A stretch of DNA of 64,000 nt from JASHVB01 sp036489395 (GCA_036489395.1 DASXFW010000184.1:16525-80524); one strand, 5' to 3'; positions 49,825 through 58,805 are shown, counted from the stretch's first letter. The notes: a model not told the origin generated them from the letters alone. Numbers and translations: made by a program.

Positions 49825-50634
49825 CGGCAACACTGCTGGTACACGCCTATCATGCCGCGCGTGAAGATGCCGAAGAAGCCTTCGACGGAGTTGGTCGTCA
49901 CGTCGCCGCGCGCATATTCCTTGCGGCTATGGTTCACCATCTCATGCGTGGCGAACTCGCGACCAGGCGACGGATACAGTTGACTTTCGTCAGTGTGCAG
50001 CCGGGACTTGCGATCCGCGTTGCGCACCAGGAAATCGCGAACGTTCTTTGCCGTGACGTGGTTCATGTGCGGCGCGCGGGCTGCACCGCCGCGTTGCACC
50101 AAGGCGACGATCGGACGCTTCCAGGCGCCGCCGGGCTTTCCGCACTTGGCGAACGGCCGGCCCTTGCGTTAGGCGCTGGCGACTGGGGTCTCGCGCTTGC
50201 CGTGATACGCCTCATCGGTTTCGATCGCCTCGCCGGGGCCACCAAGCGGGGTCGGCCATCGCCTCGCGGATGCGGTGCGCCATGAACCAAGCCGTCTTGT
50301 ACGTCACGTCCAGCATGCGATGCAGTTGATGGGCCGACACGCCCTTCTTGCTGGCGTTCGTCAGGTGATTGGCGAGCATCCATTTGTGCAGCGGGACGTG
50401 GCTGCGCGCAAACACGGTGCCGACCGTCGCGGTGAACTGTTCGCGGCAGCCGCGGCAGTTGAACAGACCGGCGCGATGCTTGCCGCCTTTCATACGGACC
50501 ACGTTGAACGAACGGCAGTGCGGGCAATAGGGGGCAGCCGGCCAGCGGACGGACTCGAAATACGTCCGGGCTGCGTCCTCATCGTGGAAGATGGGATCGG
50601 TCAGATCGACGTTGGTCGGGTTGAGTTCCGTCAT
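49825..50634 (-). mobile_element. IS1595-family transposase remnant (frameshift, stop codon, 3' truncation)
   Basis: From 50634 it reads MTELNPTNVDLTDPIFHDED, then the zinc ribbon YCPHCRSFNVV with NCRGCREQF, then VTYKTAWFMAHRIREAMADP, the N-terminal half of an IS1595 transposase. Near 50240 the frame shifts to one reading AIETDEAYHGKRETPVASA, then TAA at 50169-50171, then RKGRPFAKCGKPGGAWKRP. Later it has NSVEGFFGIFTRGMIGVYQQ, and the similarity stops near 49825. At least three lesions make it inactive. No terminal inverted repeats could be matched, and the 49590-49820 stretch next to it is unassigned. Confidence 0.82.
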
Positions 50635-50756
50635 AGGAATGCGCCCCTATCGGCTGCGACGGCCAACCCTATGAACTCAGCTTTTCTTCCCAGAAAATAG
50701 CACCCGCCGGAAAATCGCCCTTGACACCGCCCGCGTTTTGTGTTCTTGTTATGTTC

Positions 50757-51470
50757 ATGACGCAGCCTGCTGCCAGACCCGGCCTAAGCCCACCACCCGA
50801 TCGCCCCGGCGATCGGACCGCCGGCGCGCCCAGCCGCATCACCCTGCTCATCGGCCTCGTCCTCCGCCTCGTCGGCTTCGGCAAACACCTCACCGAAACA
50901 GTGCAGCAGCGCGCCACGTCACCCGGCTTCTCCCTGCTCGCGCAGCCGTTCGGCACGCTCGACATCCGGCTGATCCTTGCGCGCATTGCCCGCGGCGTGA
51001 TGCGCGCGATGGCGCTCGAGGCATTGCTCCGCCGCCGCGCCGCCCGCGGCCAGGACATCCGGGTCGTCCCTGTCCGCGCGCCACACCAGCCGCACGGTGC
51101 CCTGCCCGCTGCCCAACCCGCCGCGCGCCCCGCATCGCGGCAGCGGTGTTCCGACGAACTGGACCTCTCGAATCTGCCCACGTCGAAGGAGATTGCTGCC
51201 GAAGTCCGCCGCCGGCCGATCGGCGCCGTCATCGCCGATATCTGCGCCGATTTCGGCATCATGCCGGGCGGCAATAACGGATTCGGCCAGGAACTGAGCC
51301 TCGCCGTCATCCTGTATGGCGGCAATCTGCTTCCGGTGCTGCGGACGCTCAGCCGGCGTTCGGCGAAATTCAGCGCCGCGCTGATGCCTGAAGACGGGTC
51401 GCACCTCGCCTGGCTGGCGCCAAACGCCGAGGCCGGCGCACTGGCCGCCGTCGCAACCGGACCGCCCTGA
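50757..51470 (+). CDS. Hypothetical protein
   Basis: A 237-residue protein that I do not recognise (TTG 50721 and ATG 50751 are alternative starts). A Pro/Arg-rich N-terminus (QPAARPGLSPPPDRPGDRTA) precedes a hydrophobic RITLLIGLVLRLVGFGKHL segment. It continues with Arg/Ala-rich helices (ARIARGVMRAMALEALLRRR). Near the C-terminus it has SNLPTSKEIAAEVRRRPIGA then VIADICADFGIMPGG. TTGACA at 50721-50726 resembles a -35 box, but no convincing -10 follows. Both strands are open here. I favour plus because of the ordered C-terminal segment. It is not obviously linked to its neighbours. Confidence 0.55.
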   Translation: MTQPAARPGLSPPPDRPGDRTAGAPSRITLLIGLVLRLVGFGKHLTETVQQRATSPGFSLLAQPFGTLDIRLILARIARGVMRAMALEALLRRRAARGQDIRVVPVRAPHQPHGALPAAQPAARPASRQRCSDELDLSNLPTSKEIAAEVRRRPIGAVIADICADFGIMPGGNNGFGQELSLAVILYGGNLLPVLRTLSRRSAKFSAALMPEDGSHLAWLAPNAEAGALAAVATGPP

Positions 51471-51664
51471 CGATATTCGTTCGCCTCGCCCAGCACGCCT
51501 GACGCACGGGACCGGACCCAGCCGGCCCCGCGGTCGGCGTTGCGGCTGTTACCTCCATTGAGACCCACGTCAGCGCCGCAGCCACACCCGTTGGCAAGGG
51601 CGCCGACTTTTCACGACGGGATTGCTGCGGCCTACGCCCTCCCAATGACCGGGCGGGCACGCAG

Positions 51665-53428
51665 TCATTGCTCGCGATCGGCCTCGAACAAGCCCGCCAG
51701 TTCCGCCGCGGCGTCCTGCGTCGTCTGGATCAGCTTCTTTTCATCCCGATAGAACGGTTGGCTCGCGGCCAGCGTCTTCTCGTCGTGCTCGCGGAACAAC
51801 CCGATCGCGCGGGACGCTGCGTCCGGCTCGATCCCCAGCGCGGTCAGCGATTGCTCCGCCAGAGACAGGCTGGACAGGAACGTCTCCCGCACCAGCCCAT
51901 CGACGCCACGGTCCATCAGCAGATGCGCGTGGCGGCGGTTCCGCGCGCGGGCCAGGATCTTCAGGTTGGGAAAGTGGCGCCGCGCGGTTTCCACCGTGCG
52001 CAATACCGCGTCCATCTCACCCAGCGTCACCACCAGCAGCTTCGCCTCCTCGGCGCCGGCGGCGCGCAGCACTTCGGCGCGCGTCGGATCGCCGAAAAAC
52101 ACGTTGTTGCCATAGCGCCGGACGACTTCGACCTGGCCCGGATCGCGCTCCAGCGCGGTGAAGCGGATGCCGTGCATGGTCAGCACGCGGCCGACGATCT
52201 GGCCCATCCGGCCGAAGCCGGCGATGATCGCCGCGCTGCCGTCGGCGACGATCGTATCGTACGCGGGCTCCACGCGCGGCAGCAGCCGTGGGATCAGCAG
52301 CGCCTCGGCGCCGGCGAAGACGATCGGCGTCGCCAGCATCGAGGCCGCGACGACCAGCGTCGCCATCCGCGCCTCCGCCGCACCCAGCGCGCCGGCCGTC
52401 ACCGCGGCGGCGAACAGTACGAAGCTGAACTCGCTGGATTGCGGCAGCGCCAGGGCGAACCGCAGCGCGTTCACGTTGTTCTGCCGCGCCCCGCGCGCCA
52501 GGACATAGCCGATCAGCGTCTTGGCCAGCAGCAGCACCGCGGTGGCGCCGGCCAGCAGCGCCGGTTCGGTGCGCGCCAGGCCAAGATCGGCCGACATGCC
52601 GACCGAAATGAAGAAGAAGCCCAGCAGCAGGCCCTCGAACGGCTCGATGTCGGCCTGCAGCTCATGGCGGTATTCGGAATCGGACAGCAGGACGCCGGCC
52701 ATGAAGGCGCCGAGCGACGGCGACAGCCCGGCCTCGGTCGCCACCAGCGCCGTACCGACGACCAGCAGCAGGGCGACGGTGTTGAACACCTCCGGCGTCC
52801 TGGCGCCGCCGACCGCGCGGAACAGCGGCCGCATGAGGTAGCGGCCGCCCACCAGGATGGCAGCGATGGCAACCGCGGCGCGGGCCACGTCGTGCCAGGG
52901 CACGTGGTCCGGCACCGGGCGGCCGGAGGACAGCAGCGGCACCAGCGCCACCAGCGGGATGAACGCGAGGTCCTGGAACAGCAGCACGGCGAAGGCGTCG
53001 CGCCCGGCGCGGCTGGTCAGCAGGTCGCGTTCGGCCAGCATCGGCAGCACGATGGCGGTGGAGGACATCGCCAGGCCGGCCCCCAGCACCGCGGCGGCGC
53101 CCCAGTTCATGCCGGTGGCAGCATGCGCCAGCGCCGCCAGCGCCGCGCCGCTGATCGCCACCTGCGCCGGGCCAAGGCCGAACACCGCGCGGCGCATCAC
53201 CCACAGCCGCTGCGGCCGCAGTTCCAGCCCGATCAGGAACAACAGCATCACCACGCCGAGGCTGGCGATGCTGGCGATCTCATCCACGTTGGTAACCAGC
53301 CGCAGGCCGTCCGGCCCAATGGCGATGCCGGCGAGCAGGTAGCCCAGCACGCTGCCGAAGCCGAAGCGGCGCGACAGCGGCACGGCGACGGTGGCGGCGG
53401 CCAGCAGGGCGGCGAGCGTGCTCAGCAT
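51665..53428 (-). CDS. Kef-type monovalent cation:proton antiporter with TrkA-N domain
   Basis: A 587-residue CPA2-family protein. The membrane part (about 1-375) has some twelve helices, beginning FGFGSVLGYLLAGIAIGPDG, with VMLLFLIGLELRP and LAMSSTAIVLPMLAERDLL (substrate-binding region). The RCK/TrkA-N domain begins with AAIIAGFGRMGQIVGRVL (about 395-412), followed by YGNNVFFGDPTRAEVLRAAG. It likely exchanges K+ or Na+ for H+ and is gated by a nucleotide or glutathione adduct. Closest in layout to KefB/KefC/YbaL. It starts 10 bases after the upstream binding-protein gene, so the two are probably co-transcribed. Confidence 0.9.
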   Translation of the reverse strand: MLSTLAALLAAATVAVPLSRRFGFGSVLGYLLAGIAIGPDGLRLVTNVDEIASIASLGVVMLLFLIGLELRPQRLWVMRRAVFGLGPAQVAISGAALAALAHAATGMNWGAAAVLGAGLAMSSTAIVLPMLAERDLLTSRAGRDAFAVLLFQDLAFIPLVALVPLLSSGRPVPDHVPWHDVARAAVAIAAILVGGRYLMRPLFRAVGGARTPEVFNTVALLLVVGTALVATEAGLSPSLGAFMAGVLLSDSEYRHELQADIEPFEGLLLGFFFISVGMSADLGLARTEPALLAGATAVLLLAKTLIGYVLARGARQNNVNALRFALALPQSSEFSFVLFAAAVTAGALGAAEARMATLVVAASMLATPIVFAGAEALLIPRLLPRVEPAYDTIVADGSAAIIAGFGRMGQIVGRVLTMHGIRFTALERDPGQVEVVRRYGNNVFFGDPTRAEVLRAAGAEEAKLLVVTLGEMDAVLRTVETARRHFPNLKILARARNRRHAHLLMDRGVDGLVRETFLSSLSLAEQSLTALGIEPDAASRAIGLFREHDEKTLAASQPFYRDEKKLIQTTQDAAAELAGLFEADREQ

Positions 53429-53438
53429 GTGGCGCGGA

Positions 53439-54485
53439 TCACCGCTCGGTCATGATGCGGTGCCGCCAGTCGCGGGTGATGCGGTCGCGCATCATCGCCA
53501 CGTCCAGCCAGTTCACCTCCATCATCCGGGCCAGTTGCGCGGGCGACGACGCGGTGCGCGCCAGGGCCGCCTGGTCGAGCTTCACTCCCGAATTGGCGGG
53601 GGTGTAGAACAAGTGCTCGGCTATTGCCTGCTGCGCATCGGTACTCAGCGCGTAAGCGATGAAGTCGCGTGCCGCCTCCGGGTTGGCCGAGGCAGCCGTC
53701 AGGTTGATGGTCATTACCTGGAAGATGGAGCCCTCGACGGGGATGGCCATGCCCAGCTTGCCGCCGGCGTTGCGCGCGATCATCTGGCCCTCGGCGTTCC
53801 AGGCGACGCCGATCGCGCCGTCGCCACCCATGATGGCGCGGTAGATATCGGGGATCGGGTACCAGGTCTCCACCCCCGGCGCGAGAAGGCGGATCGCGTT
53901 GATCCCGGTTTCCAGCGACTCGCGGTAGTCGTCGCCGCCGAACACGGCGTTGGCGACCAGGGTGAAGGCGATGCCGGCAGAATCCGGTGCGGGCGGCAGG
54001 ATGATCTGGCCGCGCAGGTTCCTTTCCCACAGCACGCGCCAGGTGGTCGGCGCCGGGCGCACCTGTTGCGGCGAATAGGCGATGGCCAGGCAATCCAGCA
54101 TCACGGCCGGGCCGGCGACGCCCTTGGTGAACGCGGCAGCGGGAAGGGCGAGCCCGGGCAGCGACGCCGGCCCGAGGGACACCAGCAGCTTCTGGTCCGT
54201 GGCGGTCGCCGCCGCGATGATCTCCAGCAGCGCCACGTCGATCGGCGGGATGACGCGGTGGGAGTGCAAGGCATCGACGATCTGGTCGGACGCAGCGGCG
54301 GGATAATAGGTGATGTCGAGGCCTGGATTGCGCCGGCGGAAGGGATCGATCACGGCAGTGTCGTAGGCGGGCTGGAACAACCCCGCCGGGCCGGCGATGG
54401 TAAGGCTGCGCCGCGCCGCGCGAGCCAGACGCGGAACCGGCGCCGCCAGAGCGGCAGCGAGCAGGCTGCGGCGCGCGAGGGGCAT
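53439..54485 (-). CDS. ABC transporter substrate-binding protein, iron/polyamine-like
   Basis: A 348-residue extracellular solute-binding protein of family 1 type. The start MPLARRSLLAAALAAPVPRL at 54485 has GGAGA upstream and a twin-arginine-like export signal. RRSLTIAGPAGLFQPAYDTA begins the mature part. IDVALLEIIAAATA, GIAFTLVANAVFGGDDYRES and GVAWNAEGQMIARNAGGKLG resemble Fe3+ or putrescine/spermidine binding proteins. No permease or ATPase gene accompanies it. It lies 10 bases upstream of the Kef-type antiporter, an unusual partner. Confidence 0.87.
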   Translation of the reverse strand: MPLARRSLLAAALAAPVPRLARAARRSLTIAGPAGLFQPAYDTAVIDPFRRRNPGLDITYYPAAASDQIVDALHSHRVIPPIDVALLEIIAAATATDQKLLVSLGPASLPGLALPAAAFTKGVAGPAVMLDCLAIAYSPQQVRPAPTTWRVLWERNLRGQIILPPAPDSAGIAFTLVANAVFGGDDYRESLETGINAIRLLAPGVETWYPIPDIYRAIMGGDGAIGVAWNAEGQMIARNAGGKLGMAIPVEGSIFQVMTINLTAASANPEAARDFIAYALSTDAQQAIAEHLFYTPANSGVKLDQAALARTASSPAQLARMMEVNWLDVAMMRDRITRDWRHRIMTER

Positions 54486-54572
54486 CGCCGTGTCTCCGTG
54501 GAGAGAAGCACGGCAGTTTGCACGCGATTGTCGGCGAATGTCAGTGGCGGTTGCGCGACGCCCGGCGGCGGC

Positions 54573-54607
54573 AAAAAAAGGGGCGGCGCAGACGAACCGC
54601 GCCGCCC
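54573..54607 (-). terminator. Rho-independent terminator-like hairpin (minus strand)
   Basis: Read on the minus strand, GGGCGGCGC pairs with GCGCCGCCC across an 8-9 base loop, followed by seven T residues. No minus-strand gene lies directly to its right. It sits 88 bases upstream of the binding-protein start and may act as an attenuator in that leader, or mark a lost gene. The 54486-54757 space holds nothing else recognisable. Confidence 0.5.
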
Positions 54608-54757
54608 AAGTGGGTCGCGCGTCCTTGCGGAGCGCGACATCGGGGAGGAAACAGGACACCGGCGAAGCGCCGGCTCCGTGCCTGGCAATATGCGGTGAGA
54701 ACCCTTGTGAAAGGTTAACGGCTGCGTGTTTTCCACGACATTCCGGAGAATTTCTTC

Positions 54758-55963
54758 GTGACCGCCGATGCACCAGCCACCGTCACTGTTCCGCCGCCCC
54801 GCACAGGGCCGCTGGTCGGGTTCAAAGTATTGGAAATAGGGCATTATATCGCCGCGCCCTTCTGCACCCGCATCCTCGCGGACCTGGGCGCCGAGGTGAT
54901 CAAGATCGAGCCTCCCGGCGGCGATCCGTTCCGCGGCTGGGGCGCGTCGGTCAACGGCAACTCGGTGTGGTTCAGCATCCACGGGCGCAACAAGCTGTCC
55001 GTCGTGCTCGACCTGAAGCGCGAGCGCGACACTCTGCTGAAGCTGGCGGCGCGGGCGGACGTGCTGGTGGAGAACCTGCGGGCGGGACAGCTCGAGCGGC
55101 TTGGCCTGGGGCCGGACGCGCTGCACGCGGTGAACCCGCGGCTGGTGATCGCACGGATCTCCGGCTACGGGCAGGATGGGCCGTATCGCGACAAGCCGTC
55201 GTTCGGCGCGATCGGCGAGGCGATGGGCGGGCTGCGTCACCTCACCGGCCACCCCGCCGGCGCCAGCGAGTTGCCGCCACCGCGCTGCGGCATCTCGATC
55301 AGCGACGACCTGGCCGGGATGTACGCGGCGATCGGGCTGCTGTCGGCGGTGTGGCAGCGCGACGTGGCCGGGACCGGGCGTGGGCGGGTGATCGACGTGA
55401 ACCTGGTGGATAGCGTGTTCTCGTTGATGGAGGGCATGCTGCCGGAATACGCGATGGACGGCCGCGTGCGGCAGCCGGTGGGCGCGGCGATCGAGACCGC
55501 GGCGCCGACCAACACCTATCCCTGCGCGGACGGGCGGTGGCTGTGCGTGGCGGGGAACTCCGACCCGATCTTCGTCCGGCTGATGAAGGCGATCGGCCGG
55601 CCGGAGCTGGCGGCCGACCCGCACTATGCGACCAACGGGCAGCGTTGCGCGCGCCGTGACGAGCTGGATGCCGCCATCACGGCATGGACGCGTGAGTTGC
55701 CGGCGAAGGACGCCGAAGCCGCGCTGGAAGCCGCCGACGTCCCGTGTTCCCGCTTGTTCGATATCGCCGATTGCGCGCAGGACCCGCATTTCCTGGCGCG
55801 CGGGTCGGTGCTGCGGGTGGACGATCCGCTGATCGGGCCGACGCTGCATCCCGGGCCGACGATCCGCCTGGATGGGGAGGCGCCGGAGGCGGTTGTCGGG
55901 TGGACCGGTCCGGCGACGGGGGCACACACGGATTATGTGCGGACGGTGCTGCTGGGTGGGTGA
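54758..55963 (+). CDS. CaiB/BaiF-type CoA transferase (family III)
   Basis: A 401-residue family III CoA transferase. It starts at GTG 54758 with GGAGA about nine bases upstream. Motifs are GPLVGFKVLEIGHYIAAPFC, ILADLGAEVIKIEPPGGDPF and HGRNKLSVVLDLKRE. The active-site Asp is in VLVENLRAGQLERLGLG or the nearby NPRLVIARISGYGQDGPY block; the exact residue is uncertain. The C-terminal YPCADGRWLCVAGNSDPIF and VPCSRLFDIADCAQDPHFLA are typical. It moves CoA between carboxylic acids such as oxalate, formate, carnitine or succinate. It is not in an operon. Confidence 0.92.
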   Translation: MTADAPATVTVPPPRTGPLVGFKVLEIGHYIAAPFCTRILADLGAEVIKIEPPGGDPFRGWGASVNGNSVWFSIHGRNKLSVVLDLKRERDTLLKLAARADVLVENLRAGQLERLGLGPDALHAVNPRLVIARISGYGQDGPYRDKPSFGAIGEAMGGLRHLTGHPAGASELPPPRCGISISDDLAGMYAAIGLLSAVWQRDVAGTGRGRVIDVNLVDSVFSLMEGMLPEYAMDGRVRQPVGAAIETAAPTNTYPCADGRWLCVAGNSDPIFVRLMKAIGRPELAADPHYATNGQRCARRDELDAAITAWTRELPAKDAEAALEAADVPCSRLFDIADCAQDPHFLARGSVLRVDDPLIGPTLHPGPTIRLDGEAPEAVVGWTGPATGAHTDYVRTVLLGG

Positions 55964-56061
55964 CGCCGCCTTGTATCCCGATCACCGCTCCGACCAACAA
56001 CGGCTGCATTACCGGCACCACGACGACGCGGTATCGTCAGGATGGCCGTCGGCCATGCGCG

Positions 56062-56388
56062 TCAGAACGCGCGGTGCAAACGTTTGACCCGATGCTTTTG
56101 ATAGGCAGCGATTTCGCGCGCCAGAGGCAGACGCGGATCGAAACGCAGGTGCGTGATCGAGGCGAAAGCAGCATCCTTCGCGTCGCTGCCAAAATCGAGG
56201 CCGCACATGATGCCCCCCTCATCGCCCGCGTAGCTTACCAACGTAATCGAGCAAGTCTGCGGCACTACGCTTGCCGAACTCTGTTCCCGCAGCCTCGCCG
56301 CGATTTCGGGAGTCAGGCGCGCCGGAAGCGGCAGCGCCGTTTGCAGCCTGGCAAGCAGGTGTTCCATTTGAGCCGGATTATCGATCAT
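56062..56388 (-). CDS. Hypothetical protein
   Basis: A 108-residue protein that I do not recognise. The start MIDNPAQMEHLLARLQTALP at 56388 looks natural; an ATG at 56457 would add a basic leader. It contains LTPEIAARLREQSSASVVPQ, TCSITLVSYAGDEGGIMCGL and FASITHLRFDPRLPLAREIA. It appears soluble, with mixed alpha/beta content. It lies 78 bases after the VOC gene on the same strand. Confidence 0.65.
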   Translation of the reverse strand: MIDNPAQMEHLLARLQTALPLPARLTPEIAARLREQSSASVVPQTCSITLVSYAGDEGGIMCGLDFGSDAKDAAFASITHLRFDPRLPLAREIAAYQKHRVKRLHRAF

Positions 56389-56466
56389 GCGACGACCGCC
56401 GAATCGCCTGTCTTCTACAGTTTGATTGTCCCTGGTGCCGCCGATTCGGGCAACCACGGAAACGTC

Positions 56467-56919
56467 TCAGAGCTGTTCGCTTTTCAGGAACTCGATGACC
56501 TCGCCATTCGGTCCGGTGACGAATGCAACCCGCACCTCTGCCGTTGCGCCGCCTTCGCCGTTCAGCGTCGCGGTGCGCGGTTCGATGCGCGACGCCGCGC
56601 CGGCTGCGAGCGCCCGGGCGTAGGACGCTTCCACGTCCGTGACGCGCAGACAGAAATGCAGCAGAGCGCCTTCGGTGCGTTCCTCATCCGATCGGCGGCG
56701 ACGGCCCTCCGCCTGGACGGTGGAGCCCTGGCCGAACACCTCCACATAGCGCCCATCGCCGGCGTCGAGAAACGCGGCGCGATCGATCCGGCCAGGGACC
56801 GAAAATCCGTAACGCACGGTAAAGCCGAGGCCTGTCGTGTAGAACGCGATCGTCGCGTCGAAATCCACGGCGCGAATTGCGACGTGATGGAAGCCGGGTG
56901 TGCTGTGAGACGCGTTCAT
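56467..56919 (-). CDS. VOC (glyoxalase/bleomycin-resistance) family protein
   Basis: A 150-residue single vicinal-oxygen-chelate domain pair. TPGFHHVAIRAVDFDATIAF carries the first metal His. YVEVFGQGSTV has the first Glu. LLHFCLRVTDVEASYARALA has the second His. VAFVTGPNGEVIEFLKSEQL has the second Glu. All four ligand positions are present, so it is probably metal-binding. Functions range from glyoxalase to dioxygenase to antibiotic binding. The substrate is unknown. Confidence 0.9.
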   Translation of the reverse strand: MNASHSTPGFHHVAIRAVDFDATIAFYTTGLGFTVRYGFSVPGRIDRAAFLDAGDGRYVEVFGQGSTVQAEGRRRRSDEERTEGALLHFCLRVTDVEASYARALAAGAASRIEPRTATLNGEGGATAEVRVAFVTGPNGEVIEFLKSEQL

Positions 56920-56950
56920 CGTTCACTCTCCCTCGCGCGGTTCAAGAGTA

Positions 56951-57424
56951 TCAGTATCGGCCTGGAGAAATCCCGGTTGAATCCTGCGGCAATGCGACAA
57001 ACGGGTCCCACGCCGGCACCCCGAGGGGCGCAAAATGCCGGAGATTGCGCGTCAGTATCGTCAGATCGTTGACACGCGCCGTTGCGGCAATCGCAACATC
57101 AACGAAGCCTGGGGCATGGCCTTTGGGGCTTGCCAGATCGGCAAGTGCCCCCGCGAGACGGGCGGCTGCGACATCGATTGGCAGAACTCTGTTTGCGTAA
57201 AGCAGTATCACTGCCTCCACCCACTCGCTGAGCAAGGTCGCCCGCCGGCTTGCTCCCTGCCGACGCGCCTTGGCAATGCCCTGGTCGATCTCCGACAGGG
57301 TCAGCACCGACAAGTAAAGGTGCTCGGTGTGGCGGACCATCCACCGCACCAACTCGGGCGCATGTCCTGGGCGGCCCGGAGCACCGGACGACAACACGTT
57401 GGTGTCGAGCAAATAGCGAGTCAC
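56951..57424 (-). CDS. PIN-domain toxin (VapC/FitB-like)
   Basis: A 157-residue PIN ribonuclease. The acidic residues are D7 in RYLLDTNVLS, E45 in LTLSEIDQGIAKA, and Asp in HAPGFVDVAIAATA, followed by LTILTRNLRHF. LSEIDQGIAKARRQ and the long C-terminus match the FitB type. It cleaves RNA when free of its antitoxin. The gene overlaps the antitoxin stop by four bases, a standard VapBC-like arrangement with antitoxin first. Confidence 0.92.
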   Translation of the reverse strand: MTRYLLDTNVLSSGAPGRPGHAPELVRWMVRHTEHLYLSVLTLSEIDQGIAKARRQGASRRATLLSEWVEAVILLYANRVLPIDVAAARLAGALADLASPKGHAPGFVDVAIAATARVNDLTILTRNLRHFAPLGVPAWDPFVALPQDSTGISPGRY

Positions 57425-57663
57425 AGATCCGCGTCGGGGAGCGGGGTCCGATCGCGCTCCGGCAGGTCGTCATCGCCCAACGGCAGCGACATCAACAGGT
57501 GTCCGAACGACGGAACGCGGGACAGGCGCTTCCAGTCCTCATATCCGAGAACCACGGCGGCAGGCTTGCCGCGCCGCGTGATCACCGACGGCTCGCCCTG
57601 CATGGCGTGCTCTACGACCGAGGACAGGCCAGCCTTCGCCTCTCGGAGCTGCATCTCGCGCAT
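57421..57663 (-). CDS. Phd/YefM-type antitoxin
   Basis: An 80-residue antitoxin. The start MREMQLREAKAGLSSVVEHA at 57663 fits the family; a GTG at 57696 adds 11 residues. PSVITRRGKPAAVVLGYEDW is the conserved Phd/YefM strand-helix. The acidic C-terminus (GDDDLPERDRTPLPDADL) would wrap the PIN toxin. It binds DNA and represses its own operon in known examples. An imperfect inverted repeat GTGACC...GGTCAC near 57687-57711 could be the operator (inference). Confidence 0.88.
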   Translation of the reverse strand: MREMQLREAKAGLSSVVEHAMQGEPSVITRRGKPAAVVLGYEDWKRLSRVPSFGHLLMSLPLGDDDLPERDRTPLPDADL

Positions 57664-57744
57664 CGGGAACCCCGTCGTTGTGACCACAATGGTCACATAA
57701 GTTGTGGGTCACGGGAACACAAGCACGAACAGCTCGCCGGATAC

Positions 57745-57794
57745 GAAAGGGCCGGCGGCACTTGCGCACCGCGGGGCCCTGATCGTGCGTGGAT
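57745..57794 (-). repeat. Degenerate copy of the rpoC terminator and trailer (left copy, part 1)
   Basis: GGCCGGCGGCACTTGCGCAC and CCTGATCGTGCGTGGAT match 58883-58927 closely. The right stem is altered (GCGGGGCCC), so the hairpin is imperfect here. It ends in the 11-base direct repeat CGTGCGTGGAT at 57784-57794. Confidence 0.82.
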
Positions 57795-58005
57795 CAGGGC
57801 AATCGGGTGAACAACGAAAAGCGGTTGGAGCAGGCGGTGGTCCCCTGTCATTGCGAGGCCGCTTGGCCGAAGCAATCTCCCGGGGGAGATTGCTTCGGCC
57901 AGGCGGCCTCGCAATGACAGGAGATCGCCGTTTCATCCAGCACGGGTCGGTCGCGAAGCCGGTGGCCAACTCGCAATGACGACGAAAGTGGCTTCACCCG
58001 ATTAC
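57795..58005. mobile_element. Composite palindromic insertion (A-B') flanked by 11-base direct repeats
   Basis: About 211 bases lie between CGTGCGTGGAT at 57784-57794 and at 58006-58016. The ends carry AATCGGGTGAA and TTCACCCGATT, an 11-base inverted pair. Inside are a near-perfect family A palindrome (57847-57918) and a B' half (about 57927-57980). The matching locus at 58917-58927 has a single CGTGCGTGGAT and no insert. It therefore looks like a non-coding mobile element with a target duplication. Confidence 0.7.
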
Positions 58006-58070
58006 CGTGCGTGGATTGCAGGGTCTTCGCCCGGCCATGATGGGTGCGGCTTACTCCGCCGCCTTCGCCG
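58006..58070 (-). repeat. Partial duplicate of the rpoC 3' end and trailer (left copy, part 2)
   Basis: TCTTCGCCCGGCCATGATGG, GTGCGGCTTACTCCGCCGCC and TTCGCCGG match 58930-58981, where the same bases form the rpoC stop codon and last codons. Similarity fades after about 58070, next to the XRE gene stop. Confidence 0.82.
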
Positions 58071-58080
58071 GTTCTGGAAT

Positions 58081-58542
58081 CTACGGCCGCGGCGATGCCT
58101 CGCGATCCGTATCCCGCAAGAGTTCGTCAGTGCTTACATTGAGAGTACGCGCAATTCGTTGCAGCACCGCTGGCCGCCCCTCGCTCTTGCCGGTTTCCAT
58201 GTCGCTTAGCACCGAGGAGCTCATGCCGACCTGCGACGCGAGGGATCGCAACGACAATTGACGATACTCGCGCCAGACGCGGATCGGGTTCTCGCCAGCG
58301 AGAAGCCGGCCGACAATCTCGTCGGGGACGGTTTCCTGATCCCTGGTTCGCTGGAAGGTAACCGTTGCCTCGTGATCCTCGATCATCTCGCGAAGCATGT
58401 CGTACCGGACCGTCAGCTTTTCGAGACAGTCCCTGACGGCGTCAGGCAGTGGATCGGGAAGATAGTTGGTGCGAAGCCAGGCCATACGTCCGGCAAAGTC
58501 GGCCTGCATCGCTGCGACTTCCGCTTCGAGCTTGCTCACCAT
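58081..58542 (-). CDS. XRE-family helix-turn-helix antitoxin
   Basis: A 153-residue protein. Residues 1-80 are helical (AAMQADFAGRMAWLRTNYLP). The C-terminal HTH (about 95-143) reads LSLRSLASQVGMSSSVLSDM followed by ETGKSEGRPAVLQRIARTLN. It follows the RelE/ParE-like toxin with a 7-base overlap, a toxin-first order as in HigBA. It should neutralise the toxin and repress the operon. Confidence 0.87.
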   Translation of the reverse strand: MVSKLEAEVAAMQADFAGRMAWLRTNYLPDPLPDAVRDCLEKLTVRYDMLREMIEDHEATVTFQRTRDQETVPDEIVGRLLAGENPIRVWREYRQLSLRSLASQVGMSSSVLSDMETGKSEGRPAVLQRIARTLNVSTDELLRDTDREASPRP

Positions 58543-58805
58543 CGATAGGCCCCTCCTCGCGGCGCAACCTCAAATACCTCCATCACGTCAGCCTCGCGAT
58601 CGACCGCGAAGCTCACCCGCCAATCGCCAAACCTCACGCGATAGCCGTTCGGCACGTTCGCAAGCGCCGTCAGGTTCGAATGCAATCCACCCGGCGGCGG
58701 TTCGGCAGCTATGGCCTGACATTTCTCCCGTATGGCTGCAGCGCGTTTGGGCTGCATGCCCATCAAGGCCTTCAGGGCGTCACGCGTCCAAACCAGCCTC
58801 GGCAT
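58536..58805 (-). CDS. RelE/ParE-family toxin
   Basis: An 89-residue toxin. The start MPRLVWTRDALKALMGMQPK at 58805 is preferred, since the longer frame runs into the rpoC trailer. ANVPNGYRVRFGDWRVSFAV is the family core with the R-x-R-x-G-D-W-R pattern. EVFEVAPRGGAYRW is the usual C-terminus. It is likely an mRNA interferase or gyrase poison. It is the first gene of the module and lies 78 bases left of the rpoC terminator. Confidence 0.9.
   Translation of the reverse strand: MPRLVWTRDALKALMGMQPKRAAAIREKCQAIAAEPPPGGLHSNLTALANVPNGYRVRFGDWRVSFAVDREADVMEVFEVAPRGGAYRW

Noticed and set aside
50669..51568. 300-codon minus-strand frame opposite the hypothetical gene at 50757-51470
   Set aside because: It is Arg/Ser/Ala-rich with no ordered segments. 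The plus strand has a more protein-like C-terminal part. The choice is not certain.
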